64,000 bases of DNA, from positions 124,001-188,000 of the forward strand of contig NZ_MWQK01000001.1 in the NCBI RefSeq assembly GCF_002210425.1. The letters are read 5' to 3'. The notes below the pieces were generated by a model. It ran no database searches. It worked only from the letters and a program-made list of their open reading frames with translations, and was not told the origin of the DNA. This stretch comes from Fibrobacter sp. UWB2 (GTDB lineage: Bacteria; Fibrobacterota; Fibrobacteria; Fibrobacterales; Fibrobacteraceae). Below are positions 1-7,560 of this stretch, piece by piece (position 1 is the first letter of the stretch; the number at the start of each line of letters is the position of its first letter). The position numbers and the translations under genes were made by a program.

Positions 1-1
1 C

Positions 2-841
2 ATCATCAAGTCCTACGGCAACGTGAAGAATGCTAAGGGCGAAGTTGAAAAGGTCAAGGTCGGTCACATCCTCCTCACCGTGACGGCTTCTTCCAATACT
101 ATTGATAGCCTCGAAAAGATTCTCACCAACATCAAGAAGGATGTTGATGCTGGTTCTGACTTGCTGACCGAAGCTCAGGCTCGTGGTCTCGAAGTCAAGA
201 CTTCTGAATGGGTTTCTAACGATGGCAACATTGCAGCTTTCGGTTACCTCAAGGGTCTCGCTTCTTTCGCTTGGCCGAACGAAAACCTCCCGAAGGAAGA
301 AAGCGAAATTTCTGGCGTGCTCAGAAACAACAAGTGGGTTGTTATCGCCAAGAAGATTGGTTCTTACAAGGCTGGCGAACGTAGCCTTCCGCTTTACTAC
401 AACGATATCAAGGCAACGCTTATCAAGCAGAAGTCTGCCAAGGCTGCTGAAAGCTACTTGAACTCTGTTGCCGCCCAGGTCAAGGCTTGGAATCCGGCTG
501 ATACCGCTACCAAGATTGAAAAGGTTGAACTCGAAACCAAGAACGCTTCTGTCGACGGCTTTGTTCCGGGCTTCGGCTACGGCAATGCTCAGATTGCACG
601 CGTTGTGGGCAAGGCTACTGTTGGTGAATGGACCGCTCCGGTTGTTGCCGAAAATGGCGCCGTGATGCTCAAGGTCGTTTCCAAGAAGACTCCGAAGCTC
701 GAAGAAGTAGAAGAAGCCATCAAGCAGGATGTGGACAACTCCTACCGCTTTGGCGTGATGACTGCTTTCAACGACTACGTCACTTCTCTCGAAGCTTCTA
801 CGCCGGTCAAGAGCAACCTCGACCTCTTCTACAGAGACTAA
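2..841 (+). CDS. PpiC/parvulin-type peptidyl-prolyl isomerase, 5' end cut by window
   Basis: The frame is open to the left edge, so the N-terminus lies outside; 279 codons are visible. The first visible residues contain VKVGHILLTV, the opening strand of a parvulin (PpiC) rotamase domain, as in SurA, PpiD and PrsA. About 120 residues later a second segment (GFVPGFGYGNAQIARVV, then VGEWTAPVVAENGAVMLKVVSKK) resembles the end of a rotamase domain, and the C-terminus is a helical chaperone-like tail. Such proteins help fold exported proteins in the periplasm. Which of SurA, PpiD or PrsA it matches cannot be decided without the N-terminus. It ends 110 bases before the tRNA-Glu gene. Confidence 0.75.
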   Translation: MIKSYGNVKNAKGEVEKVKVGHILLTVTASSNTIDSLEKILTNIKKDVDAGSDLLTEAQARGLEVKTSEWVSNDGNIAAFGYLKGLASFAWPNENLPKEESEISGVLRNNKWVVIAKKIGSYKAGERSLPLYYNDIKATLIKQKSAKAAESYLNSVAAQVKAWNPADTATKIEKVELETKNASVDGFVPGFGYGNAQIARVVGKATVGEWTAPVVAENGAVMLKVVSKKTPKLEEVEEAIKQDVDNSYRFGVMTAFNDYVTSLEASTPVKSNLDLFYRD

Positions 842-911
842 GGGCTTTTGCGAGAGCTTGACTCTCGTGAGCGTGCACAAAAATCCGTCAGCAAATAAAC
901 TCAATTATTGG

Positions 912-940
912 TTGACGGAATTTGCTTAATTTGCTATAAT
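912..940 (+). promoter_or_regulatory. sigma-70-type promoter of tRNA-Glu
   Basis: TTGACG (912-917), a 17-nt spacer and a perfect TATAAT (935-940) lie 11 nt before the mature tRNA 5' end. This is the cleanest classical promoter in the window and contrasts with the TAnnTTTG boxes of many protein genes. Confidence 0.85.
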
Positions 941-951
941 GTGCCGCACTC

Positions 952-1024
952 GCCCCCATCGTCTAGTGGCCCAGGACTCGGGATTCTCATTCCCGCAACA
1001 GCGGTTCGAGTCCGCTTGGGGGTA
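952..1024 (+). tRNA. tRNA-Glu (anticodon CTC)
   Basis: A 73-nt cloverleaf. The acceptor stem GCCCCCA pairs with TGGGGGT (first pair G-U). The anticodon stem CGGGA/TCCCG encloses loop TTCTCAT, giving anticodon CTC for GAG codons. The T-arm is GCGGTTCGAGTCCGC. CCA is not encoded. A strong promoter precedes it and two terminators follow, so it is probably transcribed alone. Glutamyl-tRNA is also the precursor used by HemA and HemL further along. Confidence 0.93.
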
Positions 1025-1026
1025 CT

Positions 1027-1057
1027 AAAAACGACCAACGAAAAGTTGGTCGTTTTT
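1027..1057 (+). terminator. intrinsic terminator after tRNA-Glu
   Basis: AACGACCAAC and GTTGGTCGTT pair around a GAAAA loop, flanked by A and T runs. It begins 3 nt after the tRNA. Confidence 0.9.
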
Positions 1058-1077
1058 ATTTTCCGCCCCAGGGGTAT

Positions 1078-1111
1078 AAAAAAGTCTAACCGAAAAGGTT
1101 AGGCTTTTTTT
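1078..1111 (+). terminator. second terminator in tandem
   Basis: AGTCTAACC and GGTTAGGCT pair around a GAAAA loop, followed by seven T. Two terminators in tandem suggest a heavily transcribed tRNA unit. Confidence 0.8.
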
Positions 1112-1125
1112 GTAATATGAAAGTC

Positions 1126-1210
1126 TTGCGGGCGGGGCCCCAGCTCGGAGTTGACGCCTACGGCGTCAGCGGCTTCACTCGGTCATGTGCGCCTGCAAGC
1201 AGTCGCCCGC
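1126..1210. repeat. GC-rich structured element of unknown nature
   Basis: A GC-rich island in an otherwise A/T-rich spacer. GCGGGCG (1128-1134) and CGCCCGC (1204-1210) are inverted and close off about 70 nt that contain the small palindrome GACGCCTACGGCGTC. No ORF with a ribosome site is seen. It could be a dispersed structured repeat or a relic. Confidence 0.4.
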
Positions 1211-1252
1211 GACTCTCGTTTTGCACGCTACTGCGAAGGATTCTGTAAAACT

Positions 1253-1283
1253 AAAAAAGCCTGGGTGTTTTACCCTGGCTTTT
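1253..1283 (-). terminator. terminator of the minus-strand porin-like gene
   Basis: AAAAGCCTGGGT and ACCCTGGCTTTT pair with one T-T mismatch. The A-run on the plus strand gives a T-tract on the minus strand, downstream of the gene ending at 1342. Confidence 0.7.
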
Positions 1284-1341
1284 CAAATGCTTTAGCGAGC
1301 TTCGCGCAGTTTAGTTAATACCCGCGCATTTTAGCTTTCAA

Positions 1342-2388
1342 TTACTTGATGGTGCTTGTGAGGCGGAAGGCAAAACCAACGTCGCTGATTTCGTTACCGC
1401 TGTAGACGCTGAACTGGAGCTTGGACTTGCCGACCTTCTTGGCCCATGCAACGGTCCATGCCCAATCGTCGATGTTCTTGCCATCGGTGAGGTCTGCGCG
1501 GTCATTGATGTGTTCCCATTCCACGTAGAGGCTGCTCATGAGTGTGTTCAAGAAACCGGACTTCGGAGCAAATTCAGCACCAATGTAGAACGGATGGTAA
1601 GAAGCAGACTTCAGGTACTTATATTCCGGAGCGACATAGTTCGACACTTTTTCGTTGATGCCATCTTCTTGCGTGAAAATGAAACCGTATTCACCGTAGA
1701 GGCGGAAGAATTCCACCGGGTTGAAGCTCAAGTAGGTAGCAAGGCGGTGGGTGACGTATGCGGTGTTTTGGATCAGGTCAAGGGCGTTCACGCGGTAGGC
1801 AAACTTTGCTTCGAGCGGGAAGTCGAACTTGAGGTCTTCTTCAATGCGAACGTAGCCGGTGTTGGCCTTGTTGTCTCTTGTGGCAATCATGGCGTTGAAG
1901 TTGGAGTAACCTGTCTTCCAGCCAAGTTCAATGGCGTTGTGGCTGTAGTCGCGCATCCAGAGGCCGCGAGCCGTGAGGTCCTTATCGATGTAAGTACCGA
2001 AGTGAGTGGACTGAGACCAGTCCGTCTTCCAGTGACCGACCTTGATATTGAAGGCGTGGTCATTGTATGCCCACTTGTAGTTAGCCCAGTAGAGGTCTGC
2101 GAGAATCTTGTCGTAGCTAGTGGTTTTGCCGTCGCCGTCCTTAATCTTGTTGCCGAACTGCGGGGCGAAAATGCGCAACATGACCTGTGCGTCGAAGTTA
2201 TCGCTCTTGTAGAGACCGCCAATGTTAGCGCGGATCCAGAAGGAGCTCAGGTTGTTGTCGTCATCGGCGAGAGTCTTGGTTGCCTGAGTCTGGACGTTGC
2301 CCTTGAGGCTGAATTCGCCATCGGCTGCGAAGGCGGCAGTGCACATACCTGCGACCAAAAGTGCGCTTGTCATTTTTTTGAAGTTCAT
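1342..2388 (-). CDS. outer-membrane beta-barrel protein, unknown specificity
   Basis: 348 residues. The N-terminus MNFKKMTSALLVAGMCTAAFA is a clear signal peptide. The rest is rich in alternating aromatic and polar residues (for example FDAQVMLRIFAPQF, YKWAYNDHAFNIKVGHW, FRLYGEYGFIFTQ), as in porin-like barrels. The start is set at 2388, not the upstream GTG/ATG-like extension, because GGAG sits 6 nt before this ATG and the signal peptide begins here. A promoter box TAAATTTG lies 27 nt upstream. It is divergent from the OmpA-like gene. Substrate unknown. Confidence 0.7.
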   Translation of the reverse strand: MNFKKMTSALLVAGMCTAAFAADGEFSLKGNVQTQATKTLADDDNNLSSFWIRANIGGLYKSDNFDAQVMLRIFAPQFGNKIKDGDGKTTSYDKILADLYWANYKWAYNDHAFNIKVGHWKTDWSQSTHFGTYIDKDLTARGLWMRDYSHNAIELGWKTGYSNFNAMIATRDNKANTGYVRIEEDLKFDFPLEAKFAYRVNALDLIQNTAYVTHRLATYLSFNPVEFFRLYGEYGFIFTQEDGINEKVSNYVAPEYKYLKSASYHPFYIGAEFAPKSGFLNTLMSSLYVEWEHINDRADLTDGKNIDDWAWTVAWAKKVGKSKLQFSVYSGNEISDVGFAFRLTSTIK

Positions 2389-2415
2389 AGTTTCTCCATG
2401 TAAGTTTTTCGTGCA

Positions 2416-2423
2416 CAAATTTA
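2416..2423 (-). promoter_or_regulatory. TAnnTTTG promoter box of the beta-barrel gene
   Basis: TAAATTTG on the minus strand, 27 nt before the start codon and upstream of the GGAG ribosome site. Confidence 0.55.
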
Positions 2424-2451
2424 GAAAAATCGGAAAATATTTAAAGATAAT

Positions 2452-2482
2452 TTGAAAGTAAGCGATTCAATTTTTATTTTTG
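2452..2482 (+). promoter_or_regulatory. promoter of OmpA-like gene
   Basis: TTGAAA (2452-2457), a 17-nt spacer and TATTTTTG (2475-2482) lie 29 nt before the ATG. This is one of two sites here where a -35-like hexamer and a TAnnTTTG box are correctly spaced. Confidence 0.65.
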
Positions 2483-2511
2483 CCTCACAAAATATCCATT
2501 GGAGTACAAGA

Positions 2512-3210
2512 ATGAGAATGATTTCCCGCATTGCATTTTCGGCAATAGTGGCAGTTTCTTTTGCATCTGCCGGCAAACTTGCACCGAACAAGACGCACGC
2601 CGTGCTGAACGTGACTTACACGAACGAAGAAAACGTTCCGCATGCCAAGAAAAAGCTCACGTTTGTGGGGCAGAACAAGGGAAAAAAGGTGGTCATCACG
2701 ACGGACGTGTATGGTGAAGCTAGCTTCCATATCCCGCGTGAAGATTCCTACACGATTCTCTGCGAAAGCTTGACGGGACCGTTTGAATGCGGCGAAACTC
2801 CGTATGTTTCCCGCACGGCAAGCACGGGTGGAATTTCGGTCGTTTTTGACGATACTCGTTCCGAACTTACGGGCGTGACGTTCAAGGCGGGCAGCGCTGA
2901 ACTTGTGCCGAGCTCCTTGAAGACTCTCAATGCCGCGATTGCAGGGCTCAAGCGCAATCCGAAGGCCAAGATTGAGGTGGAAGGCCATACAAGTAGCGAT
3001 GGCTCCGCAGAACTCAACCAGCAACTTTCTGAAGATCGCGCAAACAGTGTCCGCAATTATATGATTGAACAGGGGATTGATGCTGACCGCGTGACTGCTG
3101 TGGGTTATGGCCCGAGTCGCCCGAAGGGTGACAACTCGACAGAAGCGGGTCGCCGCGCCAACCGTCGTATTGAGCTTAAAGTGCTCAACGCCGACGAAGT
3201 GAATTTCTAA
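2512..3210 (+). CDS. OmpA-family peptidoglycan-binding protein
   Basis: 232 residues from the ATG that follows GGAG by 7 nt. A signal peptide (ISRIAFSAIVAVSFASA) is followed by a small domain that may be beta-sandwich (about 25-110), then a C-terminal OmpA domain (about 115-230). This contains the family signature from IEVEGHTSSDG through LSEDRANSVRNYMIEQGI, VGYGPSRP and the final RRANRRIELKV. Such domains bind diaminopimelate in peptidoglycan and anchor the outer membrane to the wall. The protein has no N-terminal barrel of E. coli OmpA type and may be periplasmic. Confidence 0.88.
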   Translation: MRMISRIAFSAIVAVSFASAGKLAPNKTHAVLNVTYTNEENVPHAKKKLTFVGQNKGKKVVITTDVYGEASFHIPREDSYTILCESLTGPFECGETPYVSRTASTGGISVVFDDTRSELTGVTFKAGSAELVPSSLKTLNAAIAGLKRNPKAKIEVEGHTSSDGSAELNQQLSEDRANSVRNYMIEQGIDADRVTAVGYGPSRPKGDNSTEAGRRANRRIELKVLNADEVNF

Positions 3211-3269
3211 AAACGAAATCTAAATAACCGAGATGCGCGGCCGATGAGCCGCGCGAATCTTGAAAATGC

Positions 3270-3294
3270 AAAAAGCCGCAATCGCGGCTTTTTT
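3270..3294. terminator. terminator between ompA-like gene and cvfB
   Basis: AAAAGCCGC and GCGGCTTTT pair around AATC, with A and T runs on both sides, so it can serve both convergent genes. Confidence 0.85.
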
Positions 3295-3300
3295 TATAGA

Positions 3301-3328
3301 GTCATCCTGAAGCGAAGCGACGGGATCC
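3301..3328. repeat. dispersed repeat, GTCATCCTGA...GGATCC type
   Basis: GTCATCCTGAAGCGAAGCG then ACGGGATCC. Same family as the copies at 7515, 19332 and 60024. Confidence 0.7.
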
Positions 3329-3335
3329 ATTATTT

Positions 3336-4169
3336 TTAAACTGCGCGAATCCCGTCTTCGGTGATCACGATTTTTTCTTCGCGGAAAAGCGTCCCGATAA
3401 TCTTCTTGAACGTCTTTTTGGACATGCCGAATTCACGACGGATAGTTTCCGGATCGGTGTGGTCGCCGTAGGGGAGGAATCCGCCCGCAGCTTCGAGCTT
3501 TTGCATGACCGCATTGGGACTTTCGCTCTTCATCATGCCCTTGTAACCGATCGGAGTCAAGTTGAGCGTAATCTTTCCGTCGCTCGTGAAACGCTGGATG
3601 AATCCGGGCATCGTATCGCCGATGTAGATGCGTTCCATGCCGGGCGTCATCATGAGGCGGCCCGTGTAGCGGTAATCTACGAGGCAATCGACATAGTCGG
3701 GCGTGACTTCGTAAGCGGCAAGTTCTACGCGCTGGCCGATATGCAAGTCGTTCGTGTCCGGATCGATAAAGCTCTTGATTTTTTCGGTGGCGATGATGCG
3801 TCCGCTCTTTTCGTCTTCGAGTACAAAGACTACGCAGCGGTCGCCTTTCTGCAATTCGCCAAGTTGCTGCTTGAAGGGGAGGTACAAATCCTTGTTGAGC
3901 CCCCAATCCAAGAATGCGCCAACGCGGTTGACTTCCTTGACGGTGAGCACCGCAAATTCGCCTACCTGGGCGAGCGGCTTCTCGAGTGTTGCGATCGGGC
4001 GGTCTTCGGAGTCCGTGTAAACGAACACGTCAATGATTTCGCCTTCGACAAGCGTGAATTTGTTGCGGTTGCCGGGGAGGAGCACGCTTCCGCCAGTTTC
4101 AAGTTCCAGGTAGTAACCCTGTGGCGTGATAGATTCGACGCGTGCGCGGTTAATTCTTCCAAGTTCCAT
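3336..4169 (-). CDS. cvfB: CvfB/YitL-type S1-domain RNA-binding protein
   Basis: 277 residues, the usual CvfB length. It opens with MELGRINRARVESITPQGYYLEL, a first S1-like domain. A second (about 65-130) contains VNRVGAFLDWGLNKDLYLPF, the CvfB/YitL hallmark. A third (about 145-210) follows, then a C-terminal winged helix (from YGDHTDPETIRREFGMSKKTFKK). In Gram-positives CvfB is an RNA-binding regulator of virulence genes; its role here is unknown. A GGAAAGG ribosome site precedes the ATG. It is convergent with the OmpA-like gene. Confidence 0.85.
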   Translation of the reverse strand: MELGRINRARVESITPQGYYLELETGGSVLLPGNRNKFTLVEGEIIDVFVYTDSEDRPIATLEKPLAQVGEFAVLTVKEVNRVGAFLDWGLNKDLYLPFKQQLGELQKGDRCVVFVLEDEKSGRIIATEKIKSFIDPDTNDLHIGQRVELAAYEVTPDYVDCLVDYRYTGRLMMTPGMERIYIGDTMPGFIQRFTSDGKITLNLTPIGYKGMMKSESPNAVMQKLEAAGGFLPYGDHTDPETIRREFGMSKKTFKKIIGTLFREEKIVITEDGIRAV

Positions 4170-4219
4170 AATTTGCCTTTCCGTTCAAGTGATGCCGCGA
4201 ACAATCGCGGTTCATTTTT

Positions 4220-4248
4220 GTCATGCCCGCCATCGAGCGGGCATCTCC
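4220..4248. repeat. dispersed palindromic repeat, GTCATgCCCGCC type
   Basis: GTCATGCCCGCC and GAGCGGGCATCTCC form imperfect arms. It is repeated nearly exactly at 5787 and, inside tilS, at 19608. Confidence 0.8.
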
Positions 4249-4294
4249 TATAAATATACTTTTTTGTGCGAGTGCCCGCAAGGGCTCTTGTTGT

Positions 4295-4831
4295 TTACTC
4301 AGTCGGCAGTTCCTTGCAATGCCGCATGAACCTAAGCGTTTCTTTTTCGCCATCCGTCGCAAGCTTCTTGAGCAAGAACAGCAACTTCTTGTAAGTCGTT
4401 TCCGTCATTTTCTCGTGCGCAGTGCTTTTCGTCAAATACTGGAGCGGAGCTTCTTGCGTGTAGTTTTTCTTGTTGTACGTCTTGGAGGCAGCCACGCGGT
4501 CGCAGAACATCTCCTTGATGTAGCGGTCCGGCATGTCCATCGGCACGATTTTCTTTGTCTTCATGTCGTAATCGTACCAAAATTCAAAGTGGTGCTTGTT
4601 GCGCCCCTTGTGGTGCATCCATGCAAGACTGTAGCCCGTATCGCGGCGTTCGCCGTTGTTTGGCGATTCCTTGCCCGTGTAATACTTTGCACCAGGAATG
4701 AATTCGGTAGGGCTGTACTTCGACAAATCGTGGAACAGCCCCTGCAACCCGATACCGGCCTTGATGCAAAGCCGAATCACTTCGTTCCTGTGCTTGGTAA
4801 TCGTAATGAAATGACGAATAGGATGGAACAT
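4295..4831 (-). CDS. DUF5662 family protein
   Basis: 178 residues. From memory the pattern fits DUF5662: an N-terminal ITKHRNEVIRLCIKAGI, then LFHDLSKYSPTEF, then AWMHHKGRNKHHFEFW. The clustered His and Asp residues (HD in LFHDLSKY; HH and HH in the second block) look like a metal-binding HD-type site, but no activity is established. No good ribosome site is seen before the ATG. The next gene on this strand ends within 50 bp of its neighbour, so it may form a unit with the ADP-ribosylglycohydrolase upstream. Confidence 0.7.
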   Translation of the reverse strand: MFHPIRHFITITKHRNEVIRLCIKAGIGLQGLFHDLSKYSPTEFIPGAKYYTGKESPNNGERRDTGYSLAWMHHKGRNKHHFEFWYDYDMKTKKIVPMDMPDRYIKEMFCDRVAASKTYNKKNYTQEAPLQYLTKSTAHEKMTETTYKKLLFLLKKLATDGEKETLRFMRHCKELPTE

Positions 4832-4869
4832 GCCAAAAAATTAGCAAAAGCCGGGCATCCCGGCAATGT

Positions 4870-5688
4870 TTATTGCAAAATCCGATTCCCGTATTTATTT
4901 TCGAATTCCGTCACGAGCTTGTGTGGTTCCGGGAAGTAGTACTTGAGAATGTTCATGCCTACTTTATAGATTTTTTGCGGAATGCCGAATACTGCTTCGG
5001 CGATACCGCCCGCAATGCAGGCGAGCGTATCGCTATCCCCGCCGAGGGACACTGCGTTTCTGATGGCATCTTCGTAGTCCGTCGCTTCCAAGACGCAGCG
5101 GATGGCTTGCGGAACCGTCCCTTGGCAAAGCGCCGCTCCCGGATAAGACCAGCTATATTCCGGACGCAGTTCATCAATTGTGAAATTCAGATCATAGCTG
5201 AATTCGCTCTCGATGGTCGTCTTGATTTCGTCCTTGCTCGCTCCCATGCGGGCTATGAAAATTGCAAGTGCAGTCGCCTGCGCTCCCTTGATTCCTTCGG
5301 GATGGTTGTGCGTGCATTCGGCAGATTCCTTGGCCTTGGCGAGCACCTCTTCCTTGGTGTTAAACGCCCAGCCTACCGGCGAAATGCGCATGGCAGAACC
5401 GTTCCCGCAACTGTCGTATGGCGTGCCAAAACCATCGCGGCGTGCCTTGACGACATATCTGGTGAACCCTCCGCCGTAACCGCCGACAGGGCATTCGTAC
5501 TTGCTTGCGTAAGCGACGTAATACTTCCACGCTTCGCCTCCGCGCATAATCCAGTCTGCCGTAGCAAACGAGAGAATGCTATCGTCTGTGGGCGATACCC
5601 CATCAGGGAACAGCTCAAAATCCTTAGCTTTGTAGTTTTCGAATTCGTAAATGGAACCGACGGTATCGCCGATAATTGCTCCAATCAT
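4870..5688 (-). CDS. ADP-ribosylglycohydrolase family protein
   Basis: 272 residues, normal for ARH/DraG-type enzymes, which remove ADP-ribose from proteins or small molecules using two Mg ions. The metal-binding motifs are at the expected places: GDTVGSIYE at the N-terminus, TDDS at about residue 34-37, and GGDSDTLACIAGGIAEA near the C-terminus. The ATG follows AAGGAG by 6 nt. The substrate cannot be inferred; no partner ADP-ribosyltransferase (DraT-like) is nearby. Confidence 0.88.
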   Translation of the reverse strand: MIGAIIGDTVGSIYEFENYKAKDFELFPDGVSPTDDSILSFATADWIMRGGEAWKYYVAYASKYECPVGGYGGGFTRYVVKARRDGFGTPYDSCGNGSAMRISPVGWAFNTKEEVLAKAKESAECTHNHPEGIKGAQATALAIFIARMGASKDEIKTTIESEFSYDLNFTIDELRPEYSWSYPGAALCQGTVPQAIRCVLEATDYEDAIRNAVSLGGDSDTLACIAGGIAEAVFGIPQKIYKVGMNILKYYFPEPHKLVTEFENKYGNRILQ

Positions 5689-5743
5689 AAAAATCTCCTT
5701 ATTCCAATAATAATATCGTATAATGCGTGCGAATTGTAAAATG

Positions 5744-5777
5744 AAAAAAAATCCCTGCCACTTGCTGTGACAGGGAT
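5744..5777 (-). terminator. terminator of the ABC-F gene
   Basis: ATCCCTG and CAGGGAT with an inner CAC/GTG. On the minus strand the hairpin is followed by eight T. It separates the ABC-F gene from the ADP-ribosylglycohydrolase gene. Confidence 0.85.
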
Positions 5778-5786
5778 CTTAACTTT

Positions 5787-5815
5787 GTCATGCCCGCCAC
5801 TGAGCGGGCATCTCC
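5787..5815. repeat. dispersed palindromic repeat, GTCATgCCCGCC type
   Basis: GTCATGCCCGCC and GAGCGGGCATCTCC around CACT; near-identical to the copy at 4220. Confidence 0.8.
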
Positions 5816-5838
5816 GTTTCAAAACAGAGAACTGCTAA

Positions 5839-7434
5839 TTACTTCTTCTTCGTCTTCTTGGTTTCAAGCCATTCGTCGAAGGTGATGCTGCGGTCAACAA
5901 CACCATTCGGCGTGAGTTCCAAAACGCGGTTTGCGACAGTTTGGACAAATTCATGGTCCTGCGAGCAGAAGATGACCGGGCCCTGGAATGCCTTGAGGCC
6001 GTTATTCAAAGCGGTGATGGCTTCCAAGTCGAGGTGAGCGGTCGGTTCGTCGAGGAGCAAGCAGTTGGCGTTCGAGAGCATCATCTTCGAAAGCATGCAG
6101 CGTACCTTTTCACCACCGGAGAGCACGTTGGCGCTCTTGAGGGCTTCTTCACCGGTAAAGAGCATACGGCCGAGGAAGCCGCGGATGAACGTTTCGTCCT
6201 GTTCCTTGCTGTACTGGCGCAGCCAATCCACGAGGGAGAGGTCTGTCTTGAAGTAAGCGTCGTTGTTTTTCGGGAAGTAGTTGTAGCTGATGGTGTTACC
6301 CCACTTGAGCACGCCATCCGGAGCCTTGATTTCTTCGGCGATGAGCTGGAAGAATGCGGTCTTGAGTGTGTCGTATTCACCGACGAGAGCGACCTTGTCC
6401 TGGTTGCCGAGCGAGAAGTCGAATCCCTTGCAGACGATGCCGTCGCCGCCATCAACGGTGGCATTCTTGACTTCGAGCACAATCTTACCTGGTTCGCGGT
6501 CCATCTTGAAGTTCACCCACGGGAACTTACGGCTCGATGCCGGCATTTCTTCGACGGTCATCTTGTCCAAAAGCTTCTTACGGCTGGTGGCCTGCTTGGC
6601 CTTTGCAGCGTTAGAGGCGAAGCGGCGGATGAACGCCTTGAGTTCTTCAATCTTTTCTTCAGCGCGGCGGTTCTGGTCCTTGCGCTGCTTCTGGGCGAGC
6701 TGGCTTGCTGCGTACCAGAATTCGTAGTTACCGCCGTAAATGTTGATCTTGCCGTAGTCGATATCGCATGTGTGCGTGCAGACAGCGTTCAAGAAGTGAC
6801 GGTCATGGCTCACCACGATCACGATGTTTTCGAAACGTTCGAGGTAGTCTTCGAGCCAGCCGACGGTTTCCAAATCAAGGTGGTTCGTCGGTTCGTCCAA
6901 GAGCAAAATGTCCGGGTTGCCAAACAGAGCCTGGGCGAGGAGCACGCGGATCTTCTGGCCGCCATCGAGTTCGGACATCAAGTTGTAGTGGAATTCTTCG
7001 GGAATGCCGAGGCCCTTGAGGAGCACGGCTGCGTTGGAGTCGGCTTCGTAACCGCCGATTTCACCAAAGCGCGTTTCGATTTCCATGGCCTGCATGCCCT
7101 GTTCTTCGGTCATTTCAGGGAGCGCGTAAAGTTCGTCGCGCTTCTTGCTCAGTTCATAAAGTTCCGGGAAACCCATCATCACGGTTTCGAGGACCGTGTT
7201 ATTTTCGTAGGCGAAATGGTCCTGCTTCAAAACGGCGATACGTTCGCCCGGGTCCTTCGTGACTTCACCCGTGTTCGGTTCGAGTTCGCCCGAAAGAATC
7301 TTGAGGAATGTGGACTTGCCGGCACCGTTTGCGCCGATGACACCGTAGCAGTTGCCTCTCTTGAAGGAAAGATTCACTTCCTTGAAGAGGACGCGGCTAC
7401 CATACTGGAGACTGACATTAGAAACATTAAGCAT
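5839..7434 (-). CDS. ABC-F family ATPase, YbiT/YkpA-like
   Basis: 531 residues with two fused nucleotide-binding domains and no membrane segments, as in ABC-F translation factors acting at the ribosomal E-site. The first domain has Walker A GANGAGKS, signature LDGGQKIRVLLAQAL (D replacing S of LSGGQ), Walker B ILLLDEPTNHLD and SHDRHFL. A basic helical linker (about 240-300) follows. In the second domain Walker A is degenerate (GEYDTLKT), while the signature LSGGEKVR, Walker B CLLLDEPTAHLD and SQDHEF are kept. The TATCTTTG promoter box ends 5 nt before the ATG, with no ribosome site, so the mRNA may be leaderless. Confidence 0.9.
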   Translation of the reverse strand: MLNVSNVSLQYGSRVLFKEVNLSFKRGNCYGVIGANGAGKSTFLKILSGELEPNTGEVTKDPGERIAVLKQDHFAYENNTVLETVMMGFPELYELSKKRDELYALPEMTEEQGMQAMEIETRFGEIGGYEADSNAAVLLKGLGIPEEFHYNLMSELDGGQKIRVLLAQALFGNPDILLLDEPTNHLDLETVGWLEDYLERFENIVIVVSHDRHFLNAVCTHTCDIDYGKINIYGGNYEFWYAASQLAQKQRKDQNRRAEEKIEELKAFIRRFASNAAKAKQATSRKKLLDKMTVEEMPASSRKFPWVNFKMDREPGKIVLEVKNATVDGGDGIVCKGFDFSLGNQDKVALVGEYDTLKTAFFQLIAEEIKAPDGVLKWGNTISYNYFPKNNDAYFKTDLSLVDWLRQYSKEQDETFIRGFLGRMLFTGEEALKSANVLSGGEKVRCMLSKMMLSNANCLLLDEPTAHLDLEAITALNNGLKAFQGPVIFCSQDHEFVQTVANRVLELTPNGVVDRSITFDEWLETKKTKKK

Positions 7435-7439
7435 GGCGC

Positions 7440-7447
7440 CAAAGATA
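7440..7447 (-). promoter_or_regulatory. TAnnTTTG box 5 nt before ABC-F start
   Basis: TATCTTTG on the minus strand followed by GCGCC and ATG. If transcription starts a few bases after the box, the mRNA has no leader. Confidence 0.55.
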
Positions 7448-7514
7448 GTAAATTGTGGGTCGGGATTGTAGAGGGCTTGGGCATTGCTAGCCCGAAAAAG
7501 CTATTATTAAACGA

Positions 7515-7540
7515 GTCATCCTGAGCAATGTGAGGGATCC
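7515..7540. repeat. dispersed repeat, GTCATCCTGA...GGATCC type
   Basis: GTCATCCTGAGCAATGTGA then GGGATCC, immediately before the CAP lipoprotein start. Confidence 0.65.
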
Positions 7541-7560
7541 AGTTATTTTTGAGGGAGACT

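Noticed and set aside
5941-7524. 527-codon plus-strand ORF opposite the ABC-F gene
   Set aside because: Antisense shadow; the ABC motifs are on the minus strand.
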